Source of the DNA: JAJCYL01 sp963664285
Lineage (GTDB): Bacteria; Bacteroidota; Bacteroidia; Cytophagales; Cyclobacteriaceae
Assembly: GCA_963664285.2 (NCBI GenBank)
Contig: CAXXNX010000040.1
Location: forward strand, 186,001 to 250,000
Reading direction: 5' to 3'
DNA length: 64,000 nucleotides
Position numbers and translations under genes: made by a program
The notes under the pieces: generated by a model
What the model saw: only the letters and a program-made list of their open reading frames with translations
What the model was told of the DNA's origin: nothing
Database searches by the model: none
Part shown: in pieces, positions 37,851 through 46,919 of the stretch
Layout of the letters: each line of letters starts with the position of its first letter
How positions within the stretch are numbered: position 1 is the stretch's first letter

Positions 37851-37932
37851 TGTAAACATCTTGGACAAATTTAAGGAAGCTTGAAAATTAACTTACATAA
37901 TTTAGGTCTGATACCCATTAATTCAGCACTCG

Positions 37933-37967
37933 CTACTCCCCTCTTGAGAAGGACCGGGGGTGTGTTT
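37933..37967. repeat. Solo cassette end (unit III start)
   Basis: CTACTCCCCTCTTGAGAAGG followed by ACCGGGGGTGTGTTT, preceded by the same AGGTCTGATACCCATTAATT lead as unit II. It stops 2 bp before the CDF gene's stop codon, so a third cassette is missing or only its end inserted. Confidence 0.7.
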
Positions 37968-37969
37968 AC

Positions 37970-38851
37970 CTAACACTCCTCCAACTCACAATTCTCCTCT
38001 TCACTTTCAAACTCGATAGTAATATGTTCAATTGATTCATCTTTTAGGAGCTCCTTCGCTTTCTGCTTGATCTCAGCAAGACGTGACAGTGAATAATCCT
38101 GACCCAGCACCAGGTGAATAGTCAACACATTATACTGGCCATCCATAGTCCAGGTATGACAATCGTGGATATCCTTCACTTCCTGAAGGCTGGCCAGCTT
38201 ACTTCTTAATTGGTCAATGTCAACATTGCTGGGTGTTCCCTGTAAGATAATGGTCATACTCTTTCTTAGGTTTTTATAGACGTTAAATAAGATGAAAACA
38301 GAGATGCAAATAGAAAGTAATGGATCTATGAAGAGGGCATCAAAAAAGATCATAACGATGCTTCCAATAAGCACGGCTACCCAACCCAACACATCTTCCA
38401 AAAGGTGCAGGGAAACAACCCTTTCATTCATTGAGGTACCCTGGCGTAATTTGAGGACAGCAGCTCCATTGACTACAACACCCAGGATAGCCAGGTACAT
38501 CATTCCCTGAGCGTTTGTTTCACCCGGATTGAATAATTGCGGTATCGCTGCTGATAGGATAAAGATCGAACCCACGATCAAAACGATAGAATTAATCACC
38601 GCTCCAAGCAGGGAAAAGCGCCCATAACCATAGGAGAAGGTATTGTCCCTTCCTTTTTTTGAAAGTCGTTGAAAATACCAGGAGAGGCCAAGGCTTAGGC
38701 TGTCACCAAGATCATGTAAGGCATCAGATAAGATGGCCAGGCTGTTTGTCCATAAACCGCCAATGATCTCTATTACAGTAAAGCCCAGATTGAGGAAAAA
38801 AGCTATACTAATATTCTTCTCACCATGGTGATGATGGTGGTCGTGAGCCAT
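37970..38851 (-). CDS. Cation diffusion facilitator metal exporter (CzcD/ZitB-like)
   Basis: 293 residues with six membrane segments and a natural His-rich N-terminus (HDHHHHHGE). Metal-site motifs are SDALHDLGDS in TM2 (H46, D50) and HLLEDVLGW in TM5. The C-terminal cytoplasmic domain has DIHDCHTWTMDGQ and THLVLG-like strands, as in ZitB/CzcD. A proton antiporter exporting zinc or similar divalent ions. Complete; the repeat of cassette III abuts its 3' end. Confidence 0.93.
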   Translation of the reverse strand: MAHDHHHHHGEKNISIAFFLNLGFTVIEIIGGLWTNSLAILSDALHDLGDSLSLGLSWYFQRLSKKGRDNTFSYGYGRFSLLGAVINSIVLIVGSIFILSAAIPQLFNPGETNAQGMMYLAILGVVVNGAAVLKLRQGTSMNERVVSLHLLEDVLGWVAVLIGSIVMIFFDALFIDPLLSICISVFILFNVYKNLRKSMTIILQGTPSNVDIDQLRSKLASLQEVKDIHDCHTWTMDGQYNVLTIHLVLGQDYSLSRLAEIKQKAKELLKDESIEHITIEFESEEENCELEEC

Positions 38852-39063
38852 GGGGCAAAGTTAACCAAAATCTCAGCGTCTGATGGCTCCTGGTCCAAAA
38901 CGATTTAGATTAGTCCAATATTTAGGGAATTATGAGTGGCATCACAGAATCCCGGAATATGGGTTTGCGACAATTTCATCAGTTAAATTGATTTCAATTT
39001 TCAATACCTTTTTCCAGCAAATACTTCACCTATATATGTTGGCCAAAAACAAAGCTTTCCCTG

Positions 39064-40023
39064 TCACCTTAGCAAATTCTCGCTGGCCTTTACCCAGCCC
39101 AGATATTGTATCAAGGATTTATCTTCGCGAAGAGTGCCTATTCGGTGGTCTCGTTGAAATGCTGACTTCAAGATCTCTGCATTCCTGTTCAGCCTGACGT
39201 AATACCATAATTGACCTTTTGGGTCAACAATTTCTGTTAATCTAGTTCCACTGGACGCATTGCTGAAAACTATAACGGGATTAAACATCCTTTTTTCTTT
39301 TACAATTTTCTTACTGCTATGGATGTAACCGCCAGCTGAAAAGAGTGTGTCCTGCTTAGTAAATTCTATTGGAATATTCTGATCGAACATTATGGCCTGC
39401 CCTGTCTTTCTTTCCAATCTTCGAAATTCATCTATAAACGCATATTTTTCAGCTAGTTGAAAAGACGGTCCGGACTCCTCGGATAAGGTCAACTTTTTTA
39501 CATAGCTCGTGTAATCACTGCAGCACAGCTTATGGTACACAATTAACCATGGTTCGCCGTCTGTTTCTCCCATTTCTATGATTTTACCTTCAACTAAGAA
39601 ATCAAATTCCCATTTCCCTTCTTTGTTGATCCAGAACTCAGTATTATATGTCTTATCCCAGGGTACCCAAGTAGGATAAATAAAGTCTTCATCACCATCA
39701 CGATCATAATCTATCACGTGAATGGAGCTGGGCCCAATAGATATTGAATTTAAGGTGTCCTCATCCTCTTCCAATAGATAGACATAGTGGTTAGGCTTTC
39801 TACTACCGCTGAGCTTGTTAAGTATTTCTTGCTTTTCTTGATTGGTTTTGTTCACTTCCCAATCTTTCCAGCAAAAGAGGTGTTCAATAAAGGGTTGGAT
39901 CTCAAGATGAATTTTCTCACCACAGGGTGGTTGATAATCGGGATCAACAAAGTCATATTGACCGAATAATCGGGTAGCATTGAACAGTAAAACGACAATC
40001 AATAAATTCTTCAATAGTTTCAT
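39064..40023 (-). CDS. Secreted hypothetical protein with VCBS/FG-GAP-like motif
   Basis: 319 residues with a signal peptide (LLIVVLLFNATRLFGQ). The middle has VIDYDRDGDEDFIYPTW, the calcium-binding type loop of VCBS/FG-GAP repeats, once only. The rest is not recognised (WYYVRLNRNAEILKSAF near the C-terminus). Probably periplasmic or surface. Complete. Confidence 0.6.
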   Translation of the reverse strand: MKLLKNLLIVVLLFNATRLFGQYDFVDPDYQPPCGEKIHLEIQPFIEHLFCWKDWEVNKTNQEKQEILNKLSGSRKPNHYVYLLEEDEDTLNSISIGPSSIHVIDYDRDGDEDFIYPTWVPWDKTYNTEFWINKEGKWEFDFLVEGKIIEMGETDGEPWLIVYHKLCCSDYTSYVKKLTLSEESGPSFQLAEKYAFIDEFRRLERKTGQAIMFDQNIPIEFTKQDTLFSAGGYIHSSKKIVKEKRMFNPVIVFSNASSGTRLTEIVDPKGQLWYYVRLNRNAEILKSAFQRDHRIGTLREDKSLIQYLGWVKASENLLR

Positions 40024-40155
40024 TTCAATAGTTTTGAAGAAGCAAATTCATGACTTAATGAGTTCCGTGCAACTTGTTGTTTGGAACCTAATTTTTCAAA
40101 TTAAATACTATACTTTTAGTATGCAAATAAGGCGTTATTTGTATACTATGGTTAA

Positions 40156-41776
40156 CCCGCATTATTCATAGGCCACCAATTTTGGGATTAATAATGGGTT
40201 GCTAACTATTTTTGATTGGAGTGTATGTATTAATTTGAAGATCAACCAGGTTTCTGGATTTCAAAGGACATTAGAGCGTTTTTTTGTTAGAATTTTTCAA
40301 TTTTCAGTCAAAGCTCTATTGTGTTCTTATGGAAGAACATTTTTTTGATTAAACCAAACTGTTTAACTGATCGGTCAGTTCACCGTAAGCAAATCGCCCA
40401 GCAGGTATTGATATCTAAAGGCTCTTGAGAATTGTATTGTCAATGATCTTTTCCTTTCTTTCAGGCACGCCCCAACCTTCATCAGGTAAAGCCGGATATT
40501 GTCCACTTGCCATCGTTTAGCAAAGTGGTGTTTTGTTTTGGCAATTAATAATTTAATCTGCCGGAACATTTCATAACAGAGGGTAGCGATGATTAAACGC
40601 ATGAAATTGGCCCAGTAGCGATGACAGGAAAGCCGGTCGGAATAAGTCATGTTTTTGAGTTCCTTTATTCGATTTTCACTGGCATCACCTCGCTTGACAT
40701 AAAAATCAAAGTAAATCTGTTGAGCGGTCATCGCTTCAAAGTTGCTCACAAAGTAACGGACATTCATTCCTTTTCCGGTAGACTCCACTTTGGCGTACAG
40801 CTTTTCAGAACGATCCCAGCTTTTGGCCTGGTAAGTAAACGGGCCAACAAACTCTTGATGTTTGATGATTTTTGAAGCATATTCCTTTTTTACTTCAATG
40901 ATAGTCTGTTTGGTAAAAGTCTTTAAAACTTCATTACTACTAATACCTAAACAAAATTGAAGGTCAAACTGCTTAGCTATCCGATAAAAAGATGCTCCTG
41001 AAAAGCCACTATCCGCTCGAATAAGGATCTTTACTGAGGGCAGTTTTTTTCTGATTTTAATGACAATCCTTTTCAATAAGGCCACAAGCCATTTGTTGGA
41101 GTGACAATTGCCCGGACGTAGTACTGGTAAAATGACCTGACCGGTGTTCCCGTCCTTAAAGAACAACTCATGGTACATAGTCTGTCCATAATAGCCATTA
41201 TACAAACTGAGTTGTTGGGATCCATGAGTAGGGTCATCGGTACCATCTACATCAATGATGATTTGACCGGTCTTCTCTTTCAACTCCTCTACATAACGGT
41301 CTACAAACCATTGACTCATCTGGTAGATCAGACTCCGATCGGCCTTGTTTTCAAATCGACTTAAAGTAGGCTGGGAACATAATCCGCTATCTAGTACTTT
41401 ACGGATCACCGGATCCTCTCGGAGTTTTTGTTCGTCATTGCAATCCTGATAGCCCTGCATCATTAAAAACACCCGTTGGCGAAGCATTTCTTCATAAGTG
41501 TATTCGATAAAAAAGGGGTTTCGATAGTCAGGAATCAGTGCGGCGAAGCTTTTTAATAGACCAGTCTTTCTCTCTACTTTTTCACTTAACAATATCGCTC
41601 CGTCTGAGCTAATCGCTGATGCTGAAAAATCAAATTTAAAAGCTTGTTTTCCTCGATAAAATACGGTATCTTTTTCCTTATATTCAGGCATAAATTAATT
41701 GCTTATTTTGTTGTCTAACTATCTCAATATAAGCAATTTATGCCTGTTTTTTATTGTCTACTATGAATTTTTCGGG
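40156..41776 (-). mobile_element. IS1380-family element copy F (1621 bp, TTAA duplication)
   Basis: TTAA lies at 40152-40155 and 41777-41780. Full length. Confidence 0.95.
40375..41691 (-). CDS. IS1380-family DDE transposase, copy F
   Basis: 438 residues, one Leu for Phe change relative to the consensus (NKWLVALLKR). All catalytic segments intact. Confidence 0.95.
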   Translation of the reverse strand: MPEYKEKDTVFYRGKQAFKFDFSASAISSDGAILLSEKVERKTGLLKSFAALIPDYRNPFFIEYTYEEMLRQRVFLMMQGYQDCNDEQKLREDPVIRKVLDSGLCSQPTLSRFENKADRSLIYQMSQWFVDRYVEELKEKTGQIIIDVDGTDDPTHGSQQLSLYNGYYGQTMYHELFFKDGNTGQVILPVLRPGNCHSNKWLVALLKRIVIKIRKKLPSVKILIRADSGFSGASFYRIAKQFDLQFCLGISSNEVLKTFTKQTIIEVKKEYASKIIKHQEFVGPFTYQAKSWDRSEKLYAKVESTGKGMNVRYFVSNFEAMTAQQIYFDFYVKRGDASENRIKELKNMTYSDRLSCHRYWANFMRLIIATLCYEMFRQIKLLIAKTKHHFAKRWQVDNIRLYLMKVGACLKERKRSLTIQFSRAFRYQYLLGDLLTVN

Positions 41777-41924
41777 TTAAGTGACCAGCCACCCATTTAA
41801 CAGGGTTGACCGTATCGCAAATTCGAAGATCAGCTTCGTCATCAGAGAGTGAAAATATTTTCCCTTCAAATAGAGAGTTGTTGAATTCAAAAAGATCAAT
41901 GACGCTTTTTAAGGTTTGTTTCAT
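41777..41924 (-). pseudogene. N-terminal fragment of a DinB-like protein
   Basis: From ATG 41924: MKQTLKSVIDLFEFNNSLFE, then VNPVKWVAGHL, like the N-terminus of DinB-superfamily four-helix proteins. The frame then enters IS1380 copy F (stop 41753-41751). Removing the IS and one TTAA does not restore it: the left flank stops it within five codons. So the rest of the gene is gone, presumably through rearrangement rather than simple insertion. Confidence 0.55.
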
Positions 41925-42028
41925 GGTTTTTGATTTAAGAGATTAAATATATGGAAATTATATTCAACTACTTGGTTGAATATAATTTTTTCTTCATTTT
42001 TGTCTCGAAATTTCTAAAACTCGAAACT

Positions 42029-42337
42029 GTGAAAGCAGTGAGGGTGCAATACACCGTAAAAAAAGAATTTGTTGAACAGAATCAAAGCAACATCAGAAAA
42101 GTGATGTCGGACCTGAAGGCAATGAATAACTCTGGCATTAAATACAGTTCATTCATCTTAGAAGACGGGCAAACGTTTATGCATTTTGCCATGTATCCGG
42201 ATGATGCGACCGGCCAAATTGTTAGTGAATTGCCCGCGTTTGTTAAGTTCCGTACTGAATTGAAAGCTAGTATTCCAGAAGTGCCACCCAAGTCCGAGAA
42301 TTTAGAGCTGGTTGGCTCGGCATATGATATTTTCTAA
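42029..42337 (+). CDS. Small protein of the ArsR/AHSA1 operon (dimeric alpha-beta barrel-like)
   Basis: 102 residues from the GTG at 42029 (VKAVRVQYTVKKEF). The frame is open from an ATG at 41951 but that prefix is hydrophobic and untypical. VQYTVKKEFVEQNQSNIRKV, then GIKYSSFILEDGQTFMHFAM, resembles ABM-like dimeric ferredoxin-fold domains. It is the first of three same-strand genes; its stop lies 7 bp before the chosen ArsR start. Confidence 0.6.
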   Translation: MKAVRVQYTVKKEFVEQNQSNIRKVMSDLKAMNNSGIKYSSFILEDGQTFMHFAMYPDDATGQIVSELPAFVKFRTELKASIPEVPPKSENLELVGSAYDIF

Positions 42338-42344
42338 ATTCGAT

Positions 42345-42689
42345 ATGATTGAATGCAAGGACAGATTGGACAGCGTATTTAGCGCCCTGTCTGATCATAC
42401 CCGCCGATCAATGCTGGATCAGTTAAAACGTCAGGATCTCACAGTAATGCAATTGGCCGATCATTACGATATGACCTTCCAGGCTGTATCTAAGCATCTT
42501 AAAGTTTTAGAGAGAGCGAATCTGATAACCAAAGAAAAGAGTGGTCGCCAATATATTTGTCACCAAAATCCTGAACCGCTTGCAAACGCCATTCTTTGGA
42601 TATCTCAACAGCATGAATTGTGGCAACACCATTTTGATTCATTGGATGACTTTCTACAAAAGCAAGAAAATGAGCAATCCGGAAAGTAA
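42345..42689 (+). CDS. ArsR-family winged-helix transcriptional regulator
   Basis: Winged-helix core: VFSALSDHTRRSMLDQL, then LTVMQLADHYDMTFQAVSKH as the recognition helix, and LVIKEKSGRQY-type wing (LITKEKSGRQYICHQ). 114 residues from 42345; an ATG at 42324 would add seven. No cysteine metal-binding box is apparent. ArsR proteins that precede an AHSA1 gene usually regulate their own operon. It overlaps the AHSA1 start by 20 bp. Confidence 0.88.
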   Translation: MIECKDRLDSVFSALSDHTRRSMLDQLKRQDLTVMQLADHYDMTFQAVSKHLKVLERANLITKEKSGRQYICHQNPEPLANAILWISQQHELWQHHFDSLDDFLQKQENEQSGK

Positions 42690-43107
42690 GGTCTATTTGA
42701 AAAGGGTATTTAAGGCTCCGGTTGAAAAAGTATTCCATGCCCTAACAACTCCATCGTCTATTTTACAGTGGTTCGGTCCTAAGAACAGCAAAACTATCAA
42801 CGCCCGGATAAATCTGGAAGTTGGTGGTAAATATCAATTTGAAATTGAAACGGAAAATAATTCACGGTTCTTCATTGAAGGGAAATATTTGGAAATTGAT
42901 CACCCCAATCGATTAGTTTATACCACCGAATACCGAAAGCTTCCGAGAGCTTCGGACATGAAAAGTATTGTTACTCTCAAACTTCGTGAAGTTGCCACAG
43001 GTACTGAAATAGAGTTAGTTCAGGAATTGAGCTGGGTACCAGAAGATATCAAAAACCGCACCGAATCATGGGAATTGATGTTCTCACGATTAGACGATTT
43101 CATATAA
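42670..43107 (+). CDS. AHSA1/SRPBCC-domain protein
   Basis: 145 residues from ATG 42670 (MSNPESKVYLKRVFKAPVEK), the usual beginning of AHSA1-like START-fold proteins. Conserved-looking points: ALTTPSSILQWFGP, VGGKYQFEIE, LTLKLREV-type strands and GTEIELVQELSW. Longer frames upstream lie over the ArsR gene and are spurious. Probably binds a hydrophobic ligand or assists stress response; role unassigned. Confidence 0.88.
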   Translation: MSNPESKVYLKRVFKAPVEKVFHALTTPSSILQWFGPKNSKTINARINLEVGGKYQFEIETENNSRFFIEGKYLEIDHPNRLVYTTEYRKLPRASDMKSIVTLKLREVATGTEIELVQELSWVPEDIKNRTESWELMFSRLDDFI

Positions 43108-43112
43108 ACCAA

Positions 43113-43169
43113 TTATTCATACCTAAGCGTTTCAACCGGATTAAGATTAGCAGACTGCACTCTTAGCTT
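43113..43169 (-). pseudogene. C-terminal remnant of a FtsX/MacB-type ABC permease
   Basis: Reading from just after the M42 stop to the TAA at 43115-43113 gives RVQSANLNPVETLRYE. The NP(V)-xx-LRxE ending is characteristic of this permease family. Nothing else of the gene is present in the window. Confidence 0.5.
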
Positions 43170-44081
43170 CTAAAGAAACTTCATCAAATACTTATACAGG
43201 TCGATCATCGATCGGATGTCCTTCTTATGCACTTTTTCATCCGGAGAATGCACATTGTCTTCGGGTGCTCCAACAAAACACCAGTCGATCGGGTATGGAG
43301 AAACCTGCAGCTCACGACCATCACTTGAGCCTGCACCTTCCACTTCCAATTGGTAGTCAATCCCTGACTCTGCCGCAAAACCAATGACCCGATTGACATA
43401 TGATCTTCTTGGTATATTTTTATCACGCATGGAAACGACCACACCTTTTCCATGGTGTACGCCTTCTGTTATCCAGGTAATATCACAGATTAAGGCTTGC
43501 TTAATGCCAAGTACTGCATAAACATATTTGGAAAGAAACGGAATTGTCCCTCCACCGTGCTCTTCCCATGCAGGGAATATTATCAGCCCGTCCTTTAAGG
43601 TTTTAGCCACTTCTAAAGCACTGTATATACCCAACCTGTTATCGAGATAACAACTCTGAACATAATCCCTGGTTTCCCGAAAATTGCACTCAAAAGTTAA
43701 TTCGGTACCCCTGTCGATCGCACGAGCAAATTTGTAGAAAAGATTTCCCTCTTCATTGACTTTGAGTTCACAAGCAATTAAACTCAGGCTATCTTTACCC
43801 ACTAACCGATAGCCGTTCTGAACCTCCGGTCCTCCGATGGGCACCAATTGGTTTTGATAACGGACAGTAAAACCAATTGAATCCATGTGGGCAAAAACTG
43901 CGGTTCGTGGATTTCCGAATTTCAAAATCACACAATCCTGAAACTCAGGCCCTTCGATAACTTCCGGTTGGGTTTCCCAATTACCCGCATGAGTTTTCAC
44001 GTATTCAATGATGAAATTCTTCATCGCTACCTCATTCCCTGAGGGCGCATGTATTTCACACAGTTGTTGAAGAAGTTTCAA
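43170..44081 (-). CDS. M42-family metallopeptidase (aminopeptidase)
   Basis: 303 residues. Metal ligands of the family are in place: H65-x-D67 in AHMDS, D147 in CYLDNRLG, E173/E174 in EEHGGG, D200 in ICDITW and H278 in DNVHSPDE. A two-zinc cocatalytic cytosolic aminopeptidase/deacylase. Complete; the remnant permease tail follows immediately. Confidence 0.92.
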   Translation of the reverse strand: MKLLQQLCEIHAPSGNEVAMKNFIIEYVKTHAGNWETQPEVIEGPEFQDCVILKFGNPRTAVFAHMDSIGFTVRYQNQLVPIGGPEVQNGYRLVGKDSLSLIACELKVNEEGNLFYKFARAIDRGTELTFECNFRETRDYVQSCYLDNRLGIYSALEVAKTLKDGLIIFPAWEEHGGGTIPFLSKYVYAVLGIKQALICDITWITEGVHHGKGVVVSMRDKNIPRRSYVNRVIGFAAESGIDYQLEVEGAGSSDGRELQVSPYPIDWCFVGAPEDNVHSPDEKVHKKDIRSMIDLYKYLMKFL

Positions 44082-44136
44082 ATGATTAATGAATTTTGAG
44101 GGCGAAGTTAGACAGCTTTGTTCAAGCGGAAATAAA

Positions 44137-44577
44137 ATGCTGGAAAAGATTGCCCTCTATTTTTCGATTTTTATTACAAGTGCGGTAAAATTTATTGCGG
44201 GCCCTACCATAGGTGTAGCCTCTAATCTAACGGTTTTTGAAACAGCTCTTTTCACTGCTCTTGGCATGATGTTAACTATCACACTTTTTACTTTATTCGG
44301 AAGTCAAATGCGTTCTCTGCTCTCTAAGTTTAGCAACAAAAAAAAGAGGATCTTTAGCAAACGCAGCAGACGATTCGTAATCATATGGCGGAAATATGGC
44401 ATTCAGGGAACGGCTTTTCTTACGCCCCTGATCCTGACCCCGATAGGAGGCGCCATATTAGCCAATGCGTTTCGGAGTCGTCATTCCAAGATATTTTCTT
44501 TTATGACAATCAGTGCTGTTTTTTGGGGATTTGCACTAACACTACTGCTGAAATATGCGAAAGAGTTAATCTTCTGA
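44137..44577 (+). CDS. Small membrane protein, possibly small multidrug export-like
   Basis: From ATG 44137 about 146 residues with four hydrophobic segments and two GP/PIGG loops (VKFIAGPTIGVASN, LTPIGGAILANAF), reminiscent of the Sm_multidrug_ex family. The frame opens at 44089 but would leave only 7 bp to the divergent M42 gene. Function not certain. Confidence 0.65.
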   Translation: MLEKIALYFSIFITSAVKFIAGPTIGVASNLTVFETALFTALGMMLTITLFTLFGSQMRSLLSKFSNKKKRIFSKRSRRFVIIWRKYGIQGTAFLTPLILTPIGGAILANAFRSRHSKIFSFMTISAVFWGFALTLLLKYAKELIF

Positions 44578-44748
44578 TTAATTTAGGGCACCATATCATT
44601 CAAGCACTTGAAGCCTTCACTACAAAGTCCAATGCATAGACCAGATTAAAGATAATTGAAGGGGGTTGGGAAGATTTGATCACTCCTACTCTTTCAACCA
44701 GCACATGGTCAGGGTTGCCTACGAGGCTATTTTGGGAAACTTGAATTA

Positions 44749-46857
44749 TCACTCAGCTTCTTTTTCCGGAACTTCTTTCTTGGCCCTGGATTTTTTTGCT
44801 TTCGTCTTAGTGGCCCCATTTCCCTGACTCTTGGACATTACAGGTTTCTTTTTCTTATCAGAATCAGGCTTTTCTTCTTTTCCTGTCTCATTTTTTTTAT
44901 CCTGGCCGTTGGTAAATGCCTGGTAAGAGGTCGCTTTCTTGAAAGGTCTTTTTCCAACTAAGCGTTCCAGGTCAGATTGGAAAATGATTTCCTTTTCCAA
45001 TAGTTCTTTAGCTACTCTTTCCAACTCTTTCTTTTTCTTGGCTAGTAGCTTTTTAGTTCTCTCGTAGGCCTTCTCAACAATAGTTCTCACTTCACTGTCT
45101 ATAGTTTGTGCAGTTGCTTCTGAATAAGGTTTGGTGAAGTTGTAATCAGATTGCTTCGAATCATAGAATGAAATATTCCCAATTTTATCATTCATGCCAT
45201 AAACAGTAACCATGCTGTAAGCCAATTTGGTCACACGTTCAAGATCACTTAGGGCGCCGGTTGATATCTTGCCAAAGATCAACTCTTCAGCTGCCCTGCC
45301 ACCAAGGGTCATGCTCATTTCATCAAGAAGTTGTTCGGTTTGATAGAGGTACTGCTCCTTAGGCAAGTATTGGGCATAGCCCAACGCAGCCACACCACGA
45401 GGTACGATACTAACCTTTACCAATGGATCGGCGTGCTCAAGGTACCACCCGGCAACCGCGTGACCCGCTTCATGGTAAGCAACAATTTTCTTCTCCTCAG
45501 GGCTGATAATCTTACTTTTCTTCTCCAATCCTCCAATCACCCTGTCAATAGCATCCTGGAAGTCCTGCATATCCACAGCGTTTTTGTCCCTTCTTGCTGC
45601 AATCAAAGCTGCTTCATTGCAAACATTAGCTATCTCGGCGCCCGCAAAACCGGGTGTTTGAGCAGCCAATTTCTTAGAATCCACATCCTTCGCCATTTTC
45701 AACGGCTTTAAATGAACCTTGAATATTGCATCTCTACCAACGAGGTCAGGTTTATCAATACTGATCTGCCGGTCAAATCGTCCTGCTCGGAGTAGCGCCG
45801 AATCGAGCACATCCGGCCTGTTGGTCGCTGCTAATATGATAACACCTGAATCAGTGCCGAATCCATCCATCTCGACTAAGAGCGAATTTAATGTGTTTTC
45901 GCGTTCATCATTTGATCCGGGCATTTGTCCTCTGGCCCTTGTGCGGCCAATGGCATCAATCTCATCAATAAAAACAATACATGGCGCTTTCTCCTTTGCT
46001 TGCTTAAACAGATCTCTCACACGGGCTGCGCCAACCCCAACAAACATTTCTACAAAATCAGAACCGGATAGAGTAAAGAAAGGAACTGCTGCTTCCCCGG
46101 CAACCGCTTTTGCCAGGAGCGTTTTTCCAGTGCCCGGAGCTCCCACCAACAAAGCACCCTTAGGAATCTTTCCACCTAATTTGGTGAACTTGCTGGGCGT
46201 TTTTAAAAAGTCCACAATTTCTTTAATCTCTTCTTTCGCTTCTTCTAGACCTGCTACATCATTGAAAGTGATCTTTACTTTATTCTCAGCATCAAACAGG
46301 GCCGCTTTAGATTTACCAATATTGAAAATCTGGCCTCCCGGTCCACCCTGACCGGTCATACGTCGCATTAGGAACCAGAAACCGAATAATATGAGGAATA
46401 AGAACCCCCAATTAAATAGTATACTGGTGAAATCTGATCTATCGTCAACTATGTATTCTATGCGATCATTCTCTGATATTTTATCTTCAGTCTCTCTGAA
46501 TTTCTTATCAAAAACTTCCAAGGAAGCTATCTTCAACTTGTAATGTGGTCCTTGTGAAAAGGAGAAAGGGCTCCTGTTTTCTAATTCAACCTTGTACTTC
46601 GGCTTAGTGATAACTTCTGGTCTCAGGGTTATCTCAATAAAATTCTGATTCCTGATGAGCACAACCTCTTTTATATCGCCATCGACCATCATTTGCTCAA
46701 AGCGCCTATAGCTAATATCAACTGTGGCCGTACTTTTATTAAAGTAGGTTACCCCAAAGATCAGCGCTAATAATGTAACGATCACCCAAACCTGGTAATT
46801 TGGTTTTTGGGGTCCTTTTGGTAGTAAACTCTTCTTTTTTAAAGGTCTATCTGGCAT
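44749..46857 (-). CDS. ftsH: ATP-dependent zinc metalloprotease FtsH
   Basis: 702 residues. TM1 about 22-40 and TM2 about 146-166 flank a periplasmic domain of about 105 residues. Walker A GAPGTGKT is at 239-246, Walker B FIDEID at 296-301, the second region of homology around 345-365, and the protease motif HEAGH at 462-466. The long Lys/Glu-rich tail is low complexity. A membrane hexamer that degrades misfolded and regulatory proteins. It follows rsfS by 62 bp on the same strand, so the two are probably co-transcribed. Confidence 0.98.
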   Translation of the reverse strand: MPDRPLKKKSLLPKGPQKPNYQVWVIVTLLALIFGVTYFNKSTATVDISYRRFEQMMVDGDIKEVVLIRNQNFIEITLRPEVITKPKYKVELENRSPFSFSQGPHYKLKIASLEVFDKKFRETEDKISENDRIEYIVDDRSDFTSILFNWGFLFLILFGFWFLMRRMTGQGGPGGQIFNIGKSKAALFDAENKVKITFNDVAGLEEAKEEIKEIVDFLKTPSKFTKLGGKIPKGALLVGAPGTGKTLLAKAVAGEAAVPFFTLSGSDFVEMFVGVGAARVRDLFKQAKEKAPCIVFIDEIDAIGRTRARGQMPGSNDERENTLNSLLVEMDGFGTDSGVIILAATNRPDVLDSALLRAGRFDRQISIDKPDLVGRDAIFKVHLKPLKMAKDVDSKKLAAQTPGFAGAEIANVCNEAALIAARRDKNAVDMQDFQDAIDRVIGGLEKKSKIISPEEKKIVAYHEAGHAVAGWYLEHADPLVKVSIVPRGVAALGYAQYLPKEQYLYQTEQLLDEMSMTLGGRAAEELIFGKISTGALSDLERVTKLAYSMVTVYGMNDKIGNISFYDSKQSDYNFTKPYSEATAQTIDSEVRTIVEKAYERTKKLLAKKKKELERVAKELLEKEIIFQSDLERLVGKRPFKKATSYQAFTNGQDKKNETGKEEKPDSDKKKKPVMSKSQGNGATKTKAKKSRAKKEVPEKEAE

Positions 46858-46919
46858 TCTTAACTCCGATCAATATTAAAATCTTAATAACGCTTATCTA
46901 CTGATATAGTTTTGGATCA

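Larger units (their letters stand above)
36315..37868 (-). pseudogene. DUF559 (Vsr-like) endonuclease gene, unit II, interrupted by IS1595
   Basis: The N-terminal part (37868-37700; likely start 37802, MRRKIISYN) reads LKQLARNLRNNSTKSEIRLW then RELRNK. Removing IS1595 and one 8-bp duplication rejoins it in frame to QMMGYDFHRQKPIDQFIADFF, then ELMLAIELDGYSHN and INVMRFNDNEVMDD. This is the complete DUF559 pattern, with the PD-(D/E)XK-like IELDG and a preceding DF. No other lesion seen, so the IS is the only damage. DUF559 proteins are restriction/Vsr-fold nucleases of uncertain role; here the gene is the sole content of a repeat-bounded cassette. Confidence 0.85.

Noticed and set aside
37970..38851. 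Poly-His run at the start of the CDF protein suggesting a vector tag
   Set aside because: HDHHHHHGE is the natural metal-binding N-terminus of this exporter family and no vector sequence is near.
42541..42669. Longer N-terminus of the AHSA1 protein
   Set aside because: This part overlaps the ArsR coding region in another frame; homologues begin at MSNPESKVYLKRVF-like sequence.
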